10,587 bases of DNA from Burkholderiales bacterium (GTDB lineage: Bacteria > Pseudomonadota > Gammaproteobacteria > Burkholderiales > CAIKXV01): positions 1 to 10,587 of the forward strand of contig JACMMK010000296.1 in the NCBI GenBank assembly GCA_014379045.1. The letters run 5' to 3'. Below are positions 1 through 6,030 of this stretch, piece after piece. The position numbers were made by a program, and so were the translations under genes. The notes below the pieces were generated by a model. The model made no database searches. It had not been told where the DNA came from and worked only from the letters and a program-made list of their open reading frames with translations. Position 1 is the first letter of the stretch. Every line of letters begins with the position of its first letter.

Positions 1-321
1 ACCAGCGAGCGCGAGATCGATGCACGGCGCGACCGGGACGTCGCCCAGCTCGATCTGACGATCCTCGGCCTGCAGACGCATCTCAAGCAGGTACGTTCGA
101 GCGAGGCGGAATTGCGTCGTCGCGTCGAGGGCTTTTCGAAAGCGAGCAAGGCAGTGCCGGACAATCTGATGGAGGATCTGACCCGCACCACCACCGATGC
201 CACCGATACCGAGCGGATGATCTCCGAAAAGCGCAACGAACAGGAAGGCGTGCGCGCGAAGTACAACGAGTTGCGCACGCGCTTCGTAGAATTGATGAAG
301 CGCGATACCGCGAGCCGGTAG
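1..321 (+). CDS. C-terminal part of a coiled-coil protein, possibly DUF4124-type (5' truncated)
   Basis: The reading frame is open from base 1 to the TAG at 319-321, giving 106 visible residues. The gene therefore starts before the window; the in-frame TTG at 112 is internal and not a believable start. The visible protein is highly charged, with alternating Glu/Arg/Lys and regularly spaced Leu/Ile, which predicts an alpha-helical coiled coil with no membrane segment. It opens with a TSEREIDARRDRD-like stretch, then a helix, a short VPDNL break and a second helix (SEKRNEQEGVRAKYNELRTR). This resembles the C-terminal half of betaproteobacterial DUF4124 proteins, whose N-terminus normally carries a signal peptide and the DUF4124 domain. 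That part is outside the window, so the family call is an inference. It converges on the minus-strand Bug gene with 45 bp between the stops. Confidence 0.6.
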   Translation, partial: TSEREIDARRDRDVAQLDLTILGLQTHLKQVRSSEAELRRRVEGFSKASKAVPDNLMEDLTRTTTDATDTERMISEKRNEQEGVRAKYNELRTRFVELMKRDTASR

Positions 322-366
322 CGGCGCGACCCGGGCCTCAAACGGTGCGACCGGCCCGTGAATGCC

Positions 367-1419
367 TCAGCTGCCGTCGCCCTTGATGCCGGCATCGCGA
401 ATCAGCTTGCCATAGAACTCGTAGTCGGCGCGCATCCGCTGCGCGAGTTGCGACGGCGTCGCGTTCGAAATTCCCATGCCTTGCTGGGTCCAGATCTCGC
501 GCACGTCGGGTGCGGCCAGGATGCGCACGACCTGCGCGTTGAGCCGATCGACGATCTCGCGCGGCACCCCTGCCGGCGCGAAGATGCCGTGCCAGCCGGT
601 CGCATCAAACCCCGGCACCCCGCCTTCATCGATCGTCGGTATGTCGGGCAGCAGCGGGTCGCGCTGGCGGCCCGTGACCGCGAGCACGCGCAGCTTGCCC
701 GCACGCACCTGCGGCTGGATCACCGCCAGGCTGTAGAACATGAAGTCGATGCGGCCGGCGAGCAGGTCGGTGACGCCGGGCGGACCGCCCTTGTACGGAA
801 CATGCAGCAGCGTGACTTTCGCGAGCCGCTGAAACAACTCGCCGGCGAGATGAAACCCGCTCGCGGTTCCCGACGAACCGTAGGTGAGGCCGCCCGGACG
901 CGCACGTGCGAGCGCGATCAACTCGCGCACCGACTTCGCGGGCACGCTCGGGTGTGCGACCAGCACGTAGCCGAACGCGCTCAACTGCGCGACCGGAACG
1001 AAATCGCGCAGGGCATCGTAGGGCAGCCGGTCGTTGACATGCGGCGTGCTGGTCAGCGACGAGCTGGGCGCGCTCAGCAGCGTATAGCCGTCGGGGGGCG
1101 ATTTCGCGACGATCTCGTTGGCAATGATGCCGGTCGCACCGGCACGGTTGTCGACCACCACCGGGTGTCCGAGCGACTCGCCGAGTCGTTGCGCGACCGG
1201 TCGCGCGAGGATGTCGACGGTGCTGCCTGGTGGGAAGCCGAGCACCAGGCGGATCGGTTTGGCGGGAAACCCCTGCGCACCCGCAGCGTGGGTTACGGCC
1301 AGCGCAGCGAGGCATGCGCTAAGATGCATCCACCGCGCGGCCAGGCCAGCGACGCGGGACTGCTTTGTTGCGTACCTCGGCGACCGTATTTGCGACGACC
1401 GCGCCACGCACACCGCCAT
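367..1419 (-). CDS. Bug-family (TctC) tripartite tricarboxylate transporter substrate-binding protein, second copy
   Basis: Predicted periplasmic solute receptor of the tripartite tricarboxylate transporter type, which binds small carboxylates or related organics and delivers them to a TctA/TctB membrane pair. About 350 residues from the ATG at 1419-1417. Hallmarks are the post-signal PAKPIRLVLGFPPG segment, the first binding-loop region ending in DILARPVAQRL, the PDGYTLL motif, VPYKGG and LPDIPTIDEGG. Residues 30-49 (hydrophobic, ending AAGAQ) form the signal-peptide core. The ATG overlaps the TGA of the upstream Bug gene by one base (TGATG), so translational coupling is likely, and this start supplies the Arg/Lys needed ahead of the hydrophobic core. 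An internal ATG at 1329 would leave that signal peptide without positive charge, but it cannot be excluded. Last gene of the minus-strand unit. The ligand cannot be predicted. Confidence 0.9.
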   Translation of the reverse strand: MAVCVARSSQIRSPRYATKQSRVAGLAARWMHLSACLAALAVTHAAGAQGFPAKPIRLVLGFPPGSTVDILARPVAQRLGESLGHPVVVDNRAGATGIIANEIVAKSPPDGYTLLSAPSSSLTSTPHVNDRLPYDALRDFVPVAQLSAFGYVLVAHPSVPAKSVRELIALARARPGGLTYGSSGTASGFHLAGELFQRLAKVTLLHVPYKGGPPGVTDLLAGRIDFMFYSLAVIQPQVRAGKLRVLAVTGRQRDPLLPDIPTIDEGGVPGFDATGWHGIFAPAGVPREIVDRLNAQVVRILAAPDVREIWTQQGMGISNATPSQLAQRMRADYEFYGKLIRDAGIKGDGS

Positions 1420-2429
1420 CACTCCGCCACCGCGATTCGTTCATCGCGAATCACTGCGCGCCAACGCGCGACCTCGGTCGCGAGAAACTTCTGCGTCTCC
1501 GCCGGTTGGGTCGGCGTGGCACCGCTGCCCATCTGTCGGAAGCGGTCGGTAACCTCGGGGCGTGCAAGCCCCGAGTGCAGGGTCTGCACCAGTCGATCGA
1601 CGATCCCTCGCGGCAGCCCTTTCGGCCCGGCCAGCGCGAGCCATCCGCGCACATCGAAACCCGGCGAGACACTCTCGGCGACCGTCGGCACATCGGGCCA
1701 GTTCTTCCAGCGTTGCGGGAAGCTGACCGCGAGCGGGCGCAGCCGGCCTGCCTGCACCAGCGCCTCCATGCCGGCCGGGGTGTCGAACACGACCGCCACC
1801 TCGCCTTGTACGGCCGCGAGCGGTGCGGCCGTACCGCCCTTGTAGGGCACCTCGTTGAACTTGATTCCGGTGCGACTCTGCAGCAGCACCGCCGTCATGT
1901 GCATGCCGGTGCCGATGCCGGCGTGCGCGAGCGCCATCCGGCCCTGCTCGCCCTTGGCCATCTTCATCAGGTCGGCGAGCGTCCTGGCCGGGTGGTTCGC
2001 GGCGACCGCGATCACGAACGGAAAGCTCGCAACCAGCGAGACCATCGTGAAATCGTCGACCGGATCGTACGGCACCGATCGGTACAGGGCGTGCGAGATG
2101 CTGTGGCCGGACGCCATCGCGAACAGGGTGTAGCCGTCGGGCAGTGCCTTGGCAACCAGCGCCGCGGCGACGGTGCCGCCGGCGCCCGGCCGGGTGTCGA
2201 CGATCACCGGTTGTCCGAGGCCGTCGGACAACGATTGCGCCATCAAGCGGGCCGTGATGTCGACATTGCCGCCGGGCACGAAGCCGTGCACCAGACGAAT
2301 CGGTCGCTCCGGCCAGGCGCCGGGGACGGTTGCAGCAACGGCCGACCCAAGCAAGCCCAGCGCGAAGCACCCGCGTGCTGTTTGCGCGCAGACGAAGCGC
2401 AGGCACTTCAAGACAGACCCGCCACCCAT
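1419..2429 (-). CDS. Bug-family (TctC) tripartite tricarboxylate transporter substrate-binding protein, first copy
   Basis: Periplasmic solute receptor of the same family as its downstream neighbour but clearly diverged. About 336 residues. The start at 2429 is chosen because a strong Shine-Dalgarno (AAGGGGAGGG on the minus strand, 2435-2444) sits just upstream; extending the frame to 2492 would add a charged leader that spoils the signal peptide. Residues 1-33 form the signal peptide (Lys8, Arg11 and Arg19 before a GCFALGLLGSAVAA core). The mature protein begins near PERPIRLVHGFVPGG and then shows DITARLMAQSL, VIVDTRPGAGGTVAA, LPDGYTLF, the VPYKGG loop and WPDVPTVAES, all standard for Bug receptors. 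It lies 59 bp after the amidohydrolase stop and overlaps the next Bug gene by one base, so the three are probably co-transcribed. Two receptors beside one enzyme suggest related ligands, but this is inference. Confidence 0.92.
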   Translation of the reverse strand: MGGGSVLKCLRFVCAQTARGCFALGLLGSAVAATVPGAWPERPIRLVHGFVPGGNVDITARLMAQSLSDGLGQPVIVDTRPGAGGTVAAALVAKALPDGYTLFAMASGHSISHALYRSVPYDPVDDFTMVSLVASFPFVIAVAANHPARTLADLMKMAKGEQGRMALAHAGIGTGMHMTAVLLQSRTGIKFNEVPYKGGTAAPLAAVQGEVAVVFDTPAGMEALVQAGRLRPLAVSFPQRWKNWPDVPTVAESVSPGFDVRGWLALAGPKGLPRGIVDRLVQTLHSGLARPEVTDRFRQMGSGATPTQPAETQKFLATEVARWRAVIRDERIAVAE

Positions 2430-2434
2430 TCCGA

Positions 2435-2444
2435 CCCTCCCCTT
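2435..2444 (-). promoter_or_regulatory. Ribosome binding site that fixes the start of the first Bug gene
   Basis: On the minus strand this reads AAGGGGAGGG, followed by TCGGA and then the ATG at 2429-2427. Its strength and spacing favour this start over the in-frame upstream codons at 2492-2490, which fall close to the amidohydrolase stop and lack a comparable signal. Confidence 0.7.
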
Positions 2445-2488
2445 CGCTAGATGAATCGCAGCGCGCGCGTTCGTGCCGCCCGGTTCCA

Positions 2489-3916
2489 TCACGTACCGAA
2501 GATACGCTCCCCGGCCGCACGCGGCGCATACGCATACGCTCCCGCCGCCATCACGCGCTCACGCACACCGAGCAGTTCGGTCTTCAACTGCTGCAGGCGC
2601 ATGCCGTCGAAGACGAGCCGCCCGTGGCGTTTGACGAACTCGCCGGCGACCATCACGGCTTCGATGTTCGCGGTCTCGGCGTTCATCACCACCGTGTGCA
2701 CCGGGTCACCCCCCGGCAACGCCGCGAACAGGTTCAGGTCGTCGGCGCGCACCAGCACGATGTCGGCCTGCTTGCCCGGGGTGATCGACCCGATCCGACC
2801 CTCCATTCTCAGTGCCTGCGCGCCACCCATCGTCGCCCAGCGCAGCGCCGAGCGCGTGGTCGTCGCGTGTGCAGCGGGCGGATGTCGTCCCGCCCTGGCC
2901 GCCGCGACATTATCGAGTTCGCGCTGGTGGAAGAAACAGCGCCGCATCTCGGCCAGCATCGAGGCGTTGAAGTAGGGGTCGACATCGGTGCCGATGGCGG
3001 GTACGCCGCCGAACCGTTCGACCCGACCGAGCAGCGCCGGATACTCGCAGTTCAACATCTCGGCGGTGCAGGTCGCCGAGATCGAGCAGCCGGCCTCGAC
3101 GATCATCCGGAGTTCGTCGTCGCCCAGACAATTGCCGTGAACGACGTTGTGGTCGGGGCCGAGCAAGCCGGCCTTCTGCAGCCGCCACATGCCATCGGGT
3201 GTAACCCGCTTGCCCGTACGACCGTACGTATGCGCGCTGTGGATCAGGCCGTACTCGCGCGCGAGCCGCATATCGGCCTCGGTCACGTCGTACGTACTCC
3301 AGTCGGGGCCGAGAATCGCCAGCGCCATCGTCACCTTGCGCGTATCCGAGGCGAGCCGCCCGCTGCGCAGTCGATGCACTTCGGTACGCGGCTGGCCGAT
3401 CTCCGTATACGACTTGACCGCCTTGTCGGCGTGCTTGTTCTCGAACATCGGCTTCGCGGTGCCGTGGCCGAACACCGCGCGGATGCCCGAGGCCTCGAGC
3501 CCGTCGATCGCGGCATCGGACATTTCGGGATGACGCAGGTTGTGGCACCAGTCGAAGATCGTCGTCGTGCCGCCGTCGAGCTGCGCCAGTGCACCGATCA
3601 GGTTGACGATGCGGTTGTCGTCGGCTTCGAAGCGGTGTGTCAGATTGCCGTGCAGCGTGCCGAAGTAATCGCGCGCGCTGACCCAGTCGGCGCCGATGCC
3701 GCGCAGCGCGATCTCCCAGGTGTGGATATGGCTGTTGACCAGGCCCGGGATCGCAATCATCCCGCTGGCGTTCACGACCACCGCATCGGCGGCAGCAAGG
3801 TTCGGCGCGACCGCGACGATCGTCTCGTCCTCGATCAGGATATCGCCGTGCGGCAGATCACCGAGCGTGTCGTCGACGGTGACGATGCTCGCGTTCTTGA
3901 TCAACATGCGGTTCAT
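2489..3916 (-). CDS. Amidohydrolase-superfamily metal-dependent hydrolase (TrzA/AtzB/cytosine-deaminase-like)
   Basis: A 475-residue cytoplasmic enzyme expected to hydrolyse a C-N or C-Cl bond in a small, often heterocyclic, molecule. The order is typical: an N-terminal beta-sandwich half (residues 1-57), then GLVNSHIHTW with the HxH metal ligands His63/His65, His226 and His229 (LIHSAHTYG), His260 in VVHGN, and Asp311 in GTDVDP. The sandwich is completed by ITPGKQADIVLV. Asp311, His260 and the HxH pair match the mononuclear metal site of the superfamily. The usual HxxE glutamate after the third metal His is absent (Gly232 at that spacing from His229), whereas an EM pair at 286-287 matches a Glu-Met I recall from a less-studied branch. 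The start has GGAG upstream (GGAGCCCACG then ATG). First gene of a unit with two Bug receptors, which may feed it substrate. Calling it a deaminase or chlorohydrolase would be over-reading. Confidence 0.9.
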   Translation of the reverse strand: MNRMLIKNASIVTVDDTLGDLPHGDILIEDETIVAVAPNLAAADAVVVNASGMIAIPGLVNSHIHTWEIALRGIGADWVSARDYFGTLHGNLTHRFEADDNRIVNLIGALAQLDGGTTTIFDWCHNLRHPEMSDAAIDGLEASGIRAVFGHGTAKPMFENKHADKAVKSYTEIGQPRTEVHRLRSGRLASDTRKVTMALAILGPDWSTYDVTEADMRLAREYGLIHSAHTYGRTGKRVTPDGMWRLQKAGLLGPDHNVVHGNCLGDDELRMIVEAGCSISATCTAEMLNCEYPALLGRVERFGGVPAIGTDVDPYFNASMLAEMRRCFFHQRELDNVAAARAGRHPPAAHATTTRSALRWATMGGAQALRMEGRIGSITPGKQADIVLVRADDLNLFAALPGGDPVHTVVMNAETANIEAVMVAGEFVKRHGRLVFDGMRLQQLKTELLGVRERVMAAGAYAYAPRAAGERIFGT

Positions 3917-3940
3917 CGTGGGCTCCGGTGGCGGTAGGGC

Positions 3941-3969
3941 ATTGTCCGTACCCCGTGACTGTCTCGCAA
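3941..3969 (-). promoter_or_regulatory. Candidate sigma70 promoter of the amidohydrolase-Bug unit
   Basis: On the minus strand TTGCGA (3969-3964) and GACAAT (3946-3941) are separated by exactly 17 bp. Each matches its consensus hexamer at four of six positions. The -10 lies about 25 bp before the amidohydrolase ATG. Many spurious matches of this quality occur, so this is only a candidate. Confidence 0.3.
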
Positions 3970-4005
3970 GCGCCGAGTGGTGCGGAGCCGACGGCAGCCC
4001 AGCGC

Positions 4006-4025
4006 CGATTACACGGTTGTAATCG
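4006..4025. promoter_or_regulatory. Perfect dyad, probable operator of the copper operon (CopR/CusR-type box)
   Basis: The arms CGATTACA (4006-4013) and TGTAATCG (4018-4025) are exact reverse complements around a CGGT centre. The dyad is AT-rich against a GC-rich background and stands about 100 bp before the first gene of the copper operon. Heavy-metal response regulators such as E. coli CusR bind short dyads of comparable layout upstream of their efflux operons, and a regulator of this class is encoded a few genes downstream. The assignment to that regulator is inference. The site could also serve the divergent amidohydrolase gene. Confidence 0.55.
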
Positions 4026-4037
4026 AGAGGTCGGGGT

Positions 4038-4081
4038 GATGTCGCGATGCAGCTTCTATCCTTCGCAGGTGCAGCGACATC
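4038..4081. repeat. 8-bp inverted repeat flanking the candidate -10
   Basis: GATGTCGC at 4038-4045 is the exact reverse complement of GCGACATC at 4074-4081, with 28 bp between. It surrounds the possible -10 and precedes the start of the first copper-operon gene by about 40 bp. It may be an operator pair, part of an RNA hairpin, or chance. Confidence 0.3.
4057..4062 (+). promoter_or_regulatory. Candidate -10 element of the copper operon
   Basis: TATCCT matches four of six positions of the sigma70 -10 consensus. No good -35 hexamer exists 16-18 bp upstream, which would fit a promoter that needs an activator. A transcription start about 7 bp downstream would place the dyad centre roughly 50 bp upstream of it, a usual activator position. 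Weak evidence taken alone. Confidence 0.25.
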
Positions 4082-4123
4082 TCCGGGTCAGGACCTGTCC
4101 GGCGCCCTCGGAGCGAAACTCGA

Positions 4124-4555
4124 ATGTGCCGTTTTTCATTGTTCAACCGCAGCATCGTGTACCCGGTACTTGTGTTGTGCTTCGGCCTCGGCACCGCCCA
4201 GGCACAGCCCGCCGCCGATACGCCGGCACCGGTCAGGGCATCGGCGACCTCGGCGTCGAACCTGCCAGCCCCCTCGCCGATGCACGGTGCATTGAGTCCG
4301 CTCGACGCACGCGCCGCGGTGCCCGGCATCCAACCGCCGCGTTCGTTTGCGAACTATCGACCGTATACGCAGCAGGACGTGGGTTCATGGAAAGACGCGA
4401 ACGACACCGTCGGCCGGATCGGCGGATGGCGGACGTATCTGCGCGAAGCGCAATCGGCGGCGCCGGCGGCGCAAGGCGTCGAGATGTCAAAACCGGTGCC
4501 GCAAGGCGCCGAGTTGCCCAAGCCGGTGCCGAAGTCGCACGGCGCGCACCAGTGA
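4124..4555 (+). CDS. Small exported protein of unknown function heading the copper operon
   Basis: 143 residues, no function recognised. Residues 1-27 make a good Sec signal peptide: basic Arg3 and Arg9, a VYPVLVLCFGLG core and an AQA cleavage site before Gln28. Cys19 is preceded by Leu and does not fit a lipobox. The mature protein is Pro/Ala-rich and probably disordered up to about residue 75. It then has a compact, conserved-looking block, residues 76-110, with the features ANYRPYT, GSWKDAND, TVGRIGGW and a charged end. The C-terminus carries two ten-residue repeats containing KPVP and ends in HGAHQ. GGAG at 4110-4113 precedes the ATG. It lies 16 bp before the TolC-type gene, so it is probably co-transcribed. 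A periplasmic helper or an adaptor of the outer-membrane channel is possible but unproven. The longer overlapping frame starting at 3928 lacks any signal peptide or domain. Confidence 0.8.
   Translation: MCRFSLFNRSIVYPVLVLCFGLGTAQAQPAADTPAPVRASATSASNLPAPSPMHGALSPLDARAAVPGIQPPRSFANYRPYTQQDVGSWKDANDTVGRIGGWRTYLREAQSAAPAAQGVEMSKPVPQGAELPKPVPKSHGAHQ
4481..4540 (+). repeat. Two tandem ten-residue (30-bp) repeats in the small exported protein
   Basis: Bases 4481-4510 and 4511-4540 encode EMSKPVPQGA and ELPKPVPKSH. They share Glu1, Lys4, Pro5, Val6 and Pro7, and the DNA copies share the block CCGGTGCCG. This is a short internal duplication giving an extended Lys/Pro-rich tail. Confidence 0.6.
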
Positions 4556-4571
4556 CCGGCTGATCGAAGCG

Positions 4572-6017
4572 ATGAACAGATCGATCTCTCGTGGCTCGCG
4601 GCCGTCTGCAGCGGCGATGGTTGCCGTATGCGCTGCACTGCTCGGTGGCTGTGCATCGTTCAGCAACGACGGCGGCTTCGACGCAGTGCGCCAGGTCGCG
4701 CGCGAACGGCTCAATCAGGATCTCGAGTGGCGACGCTCGGCCGAACCGGGCGGCGGTGTTTCCGTTCGGGTCGATGAATTGCTCGCCAAGCCGCTCTCGG
4801 TCGACGACGCCGTCCAGATCGCGCTGCTGAACAACCGCGGCCTGCAGGCGAACTTTTTCGATCTGGGCATCAGCGAAGCCGAGCTCGTCCAGGCCGGACG
4901 ACTGCCGAACCCGCACTTCTCGATGTTTCGCGCGAGCCGCGTCGAGAACGGCGTGCGCGAGTTCAAGATCGAACAGGCGCTCACCTTCAACATCTTCTCG
5001 CTGCTGATCCTGCCGCAGGCGGTCGAAGTCGAGAAACGCCGCTTCGAGCAGACGAAGCATGTCGTGTCCGAAGCCGTGCTCCGTCTTGCCGCCGACACGC
5101 GCAAGGCGTTCTACGCAGCAGTCGCCGCCGAAGAGTCGGTGCGCTACATGGCGCAGGTGATGGAGGCCGCCGAGGCGAGTGCCGAACTCGCGCGACGGAT
5201 GGCGCAGGTCGGCAACTTTTCGCGCCTGCAGCGGGCGCGTGAGCAGAACTTCTATGCCGACGCCGCCCTGAACTTCGCGCGCTCGGAGCAGGCAAGCTTC
5301 GCGGCGCGGGAACGACTGATCCGACTGATGGGGCTGTGGGGTGCGCAGACCACGTTCACGCTGCCATCGCGACTGCCCGATTTGCCCAAGGCGGCTGAAG
5401 ACCTTCCGGACGTGGAGGCGGTCGCGGTTTCACAGCGCCTGGACCTGCTCGGCATTCGGGTGCAGACCGAAGCGCTCGCGCGCAATCTCGGTCTGACCCG
5501 CACGACGCGGTTCATCAACGTGTTCGAGCTGGGACCCGCGCGCGTGCTCGAAGGGAGCCGCAGCGAGCCGTACAAGAACGGCTACGAAGTGTCGTTCGAG
5601 CTGCCGCTGTTCGACTGGAGCGGTGCGAAGGTCGCGCGTGCCGAGGCAATCTACATGCAGGCGCTCAACGTCGCCGCCGATGCCGCAGTCCAGGCGCGCT
5701 CGGAAGTGCGCGAGGCGTACGTCAACTATCGGTCGGCGTTCGACATCGCACGGCATCATCGTGAAGAGATCGTGCCGCTGCGCAAGCGCATCGCCGATGA
5801 AAACCTGCTGCGCTACAACGGCATGCTGATCGGCGTATTCGAGCTGCTGGCCGACGCGCGCGCGCAGATAGCGAGCATCAATGCCGCGATCGAGGCACAG
5901 CGTGACTTCTGGATTGCGCAGTCCGATCTCGACATGGCGATGTTCGGACGGTCGCCTGCGTCGAGTCCGCTGCCGCGCAGCGCGATGTCTTCGGGCGACC
6001 GGGCGGGTGGGCATTGA
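4572..6017 (+). CDS. TolC-family outer-membrane efflux lipoprotein (CusC-like)
   Basis: A 481-residue outer-membrane factor expected to form a trimeric beta-barrel/alpha-tunnel channel. The start at 4572 is chosen because it gives a lipoprotein signal: basic residues 3-10, a hydrophobic run, and the lipobox LGGC with acylated Cys27. The frame extends upstream to 4347 but only as an Arg-rich shadow of the previous gene. The first OEP repeat begins near residue 74 (PLSVDDAVQIALLNNRGLQ) and includes AGRLPNPHFSMF; the second covers roughly residues 290-465 and contains ELPLFDWSGAKVARAEA. Helical coiled-coil segments fill the rest. The length is normal for the family. It sits 16 bp after the small exported protein and 13 bp before the multicopper oxidase. 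No RND pump or periplasmic adaptor is encoded in the window, so it either partners with components elsewhere or works with the operon's soluble proteins. Confidence 0.92.
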   Translation: MNRSISRGSRPSAAAMVAVCAALLGGCASFSNDGGFDAVRQVARERLNQDLEWRRSAEPGGGVSVRVDELLAKPLSVDDAVQIALLNNRGLQANFFDLGISEAELVQAGRLPNPHFSMFRASRVENGVREFKIEQALTFNIFSLLILPQAVEVEKRRFEQTKHVVSEAVLRLAADTRKAFYAAVAAEESVRYMAQVMEAAEASAELARRMAQVGNFSRLQRAREQNFYADAALNFARSEQASFAARERLIRLMGLWGAQTTFTLPSRLPDLPKAAEDLPDVEAVAVSQRLDLLGIRVQTEALARNLGLTRTTRFINVFELGPARVLEGSRSEPYKNGYEVSFELPLFDWSGAKVARAEAIYMQALNVAADAAVQARSEVREAYVNYRSAFDIARHHREEIVPLRKRIADENLLRYNGMLIGVFELLADARAQIASINAAIEAQRDFWIAQSDLDMAMFGRSPASSPLPRSAMSSGDRAGGH

Positions 6018-6030
6018 ACAGGACCAGATC

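Noticed and set aside
331..358. CGGGCC/GGCCCG inverted repeat between the convergent genes, as a terminator
   Set aside because: The stem is only 6 bp with a 15-base loop and no T-run on either strand; it could be chance in GC-rich sequence.
358..1845. Plus-strand 495-residue open frame opposite the Bug genes
   Set aside because: It is rich in Arg/Ala/His with no domain or signal and is antisense to two convincing Bug genes; a typical shadow in GC-rich DNA.
2330..3937. Plus-strand 535-residue open frame opposite the amidohydrolase
   Set aside because: Its composition (Arg, Asp, Val, His) mirrors the complementary codons of the amidohydrolase, and no motif is recognisable.
3928..4563. Plus-strand 211-residue frame overlapping the small exported protein
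   Set aside because: It runs through the promoter and dyad region and has no signal peptide or domain, while the frame starting at 4124 has a clear signal peptide and a ribosome site.
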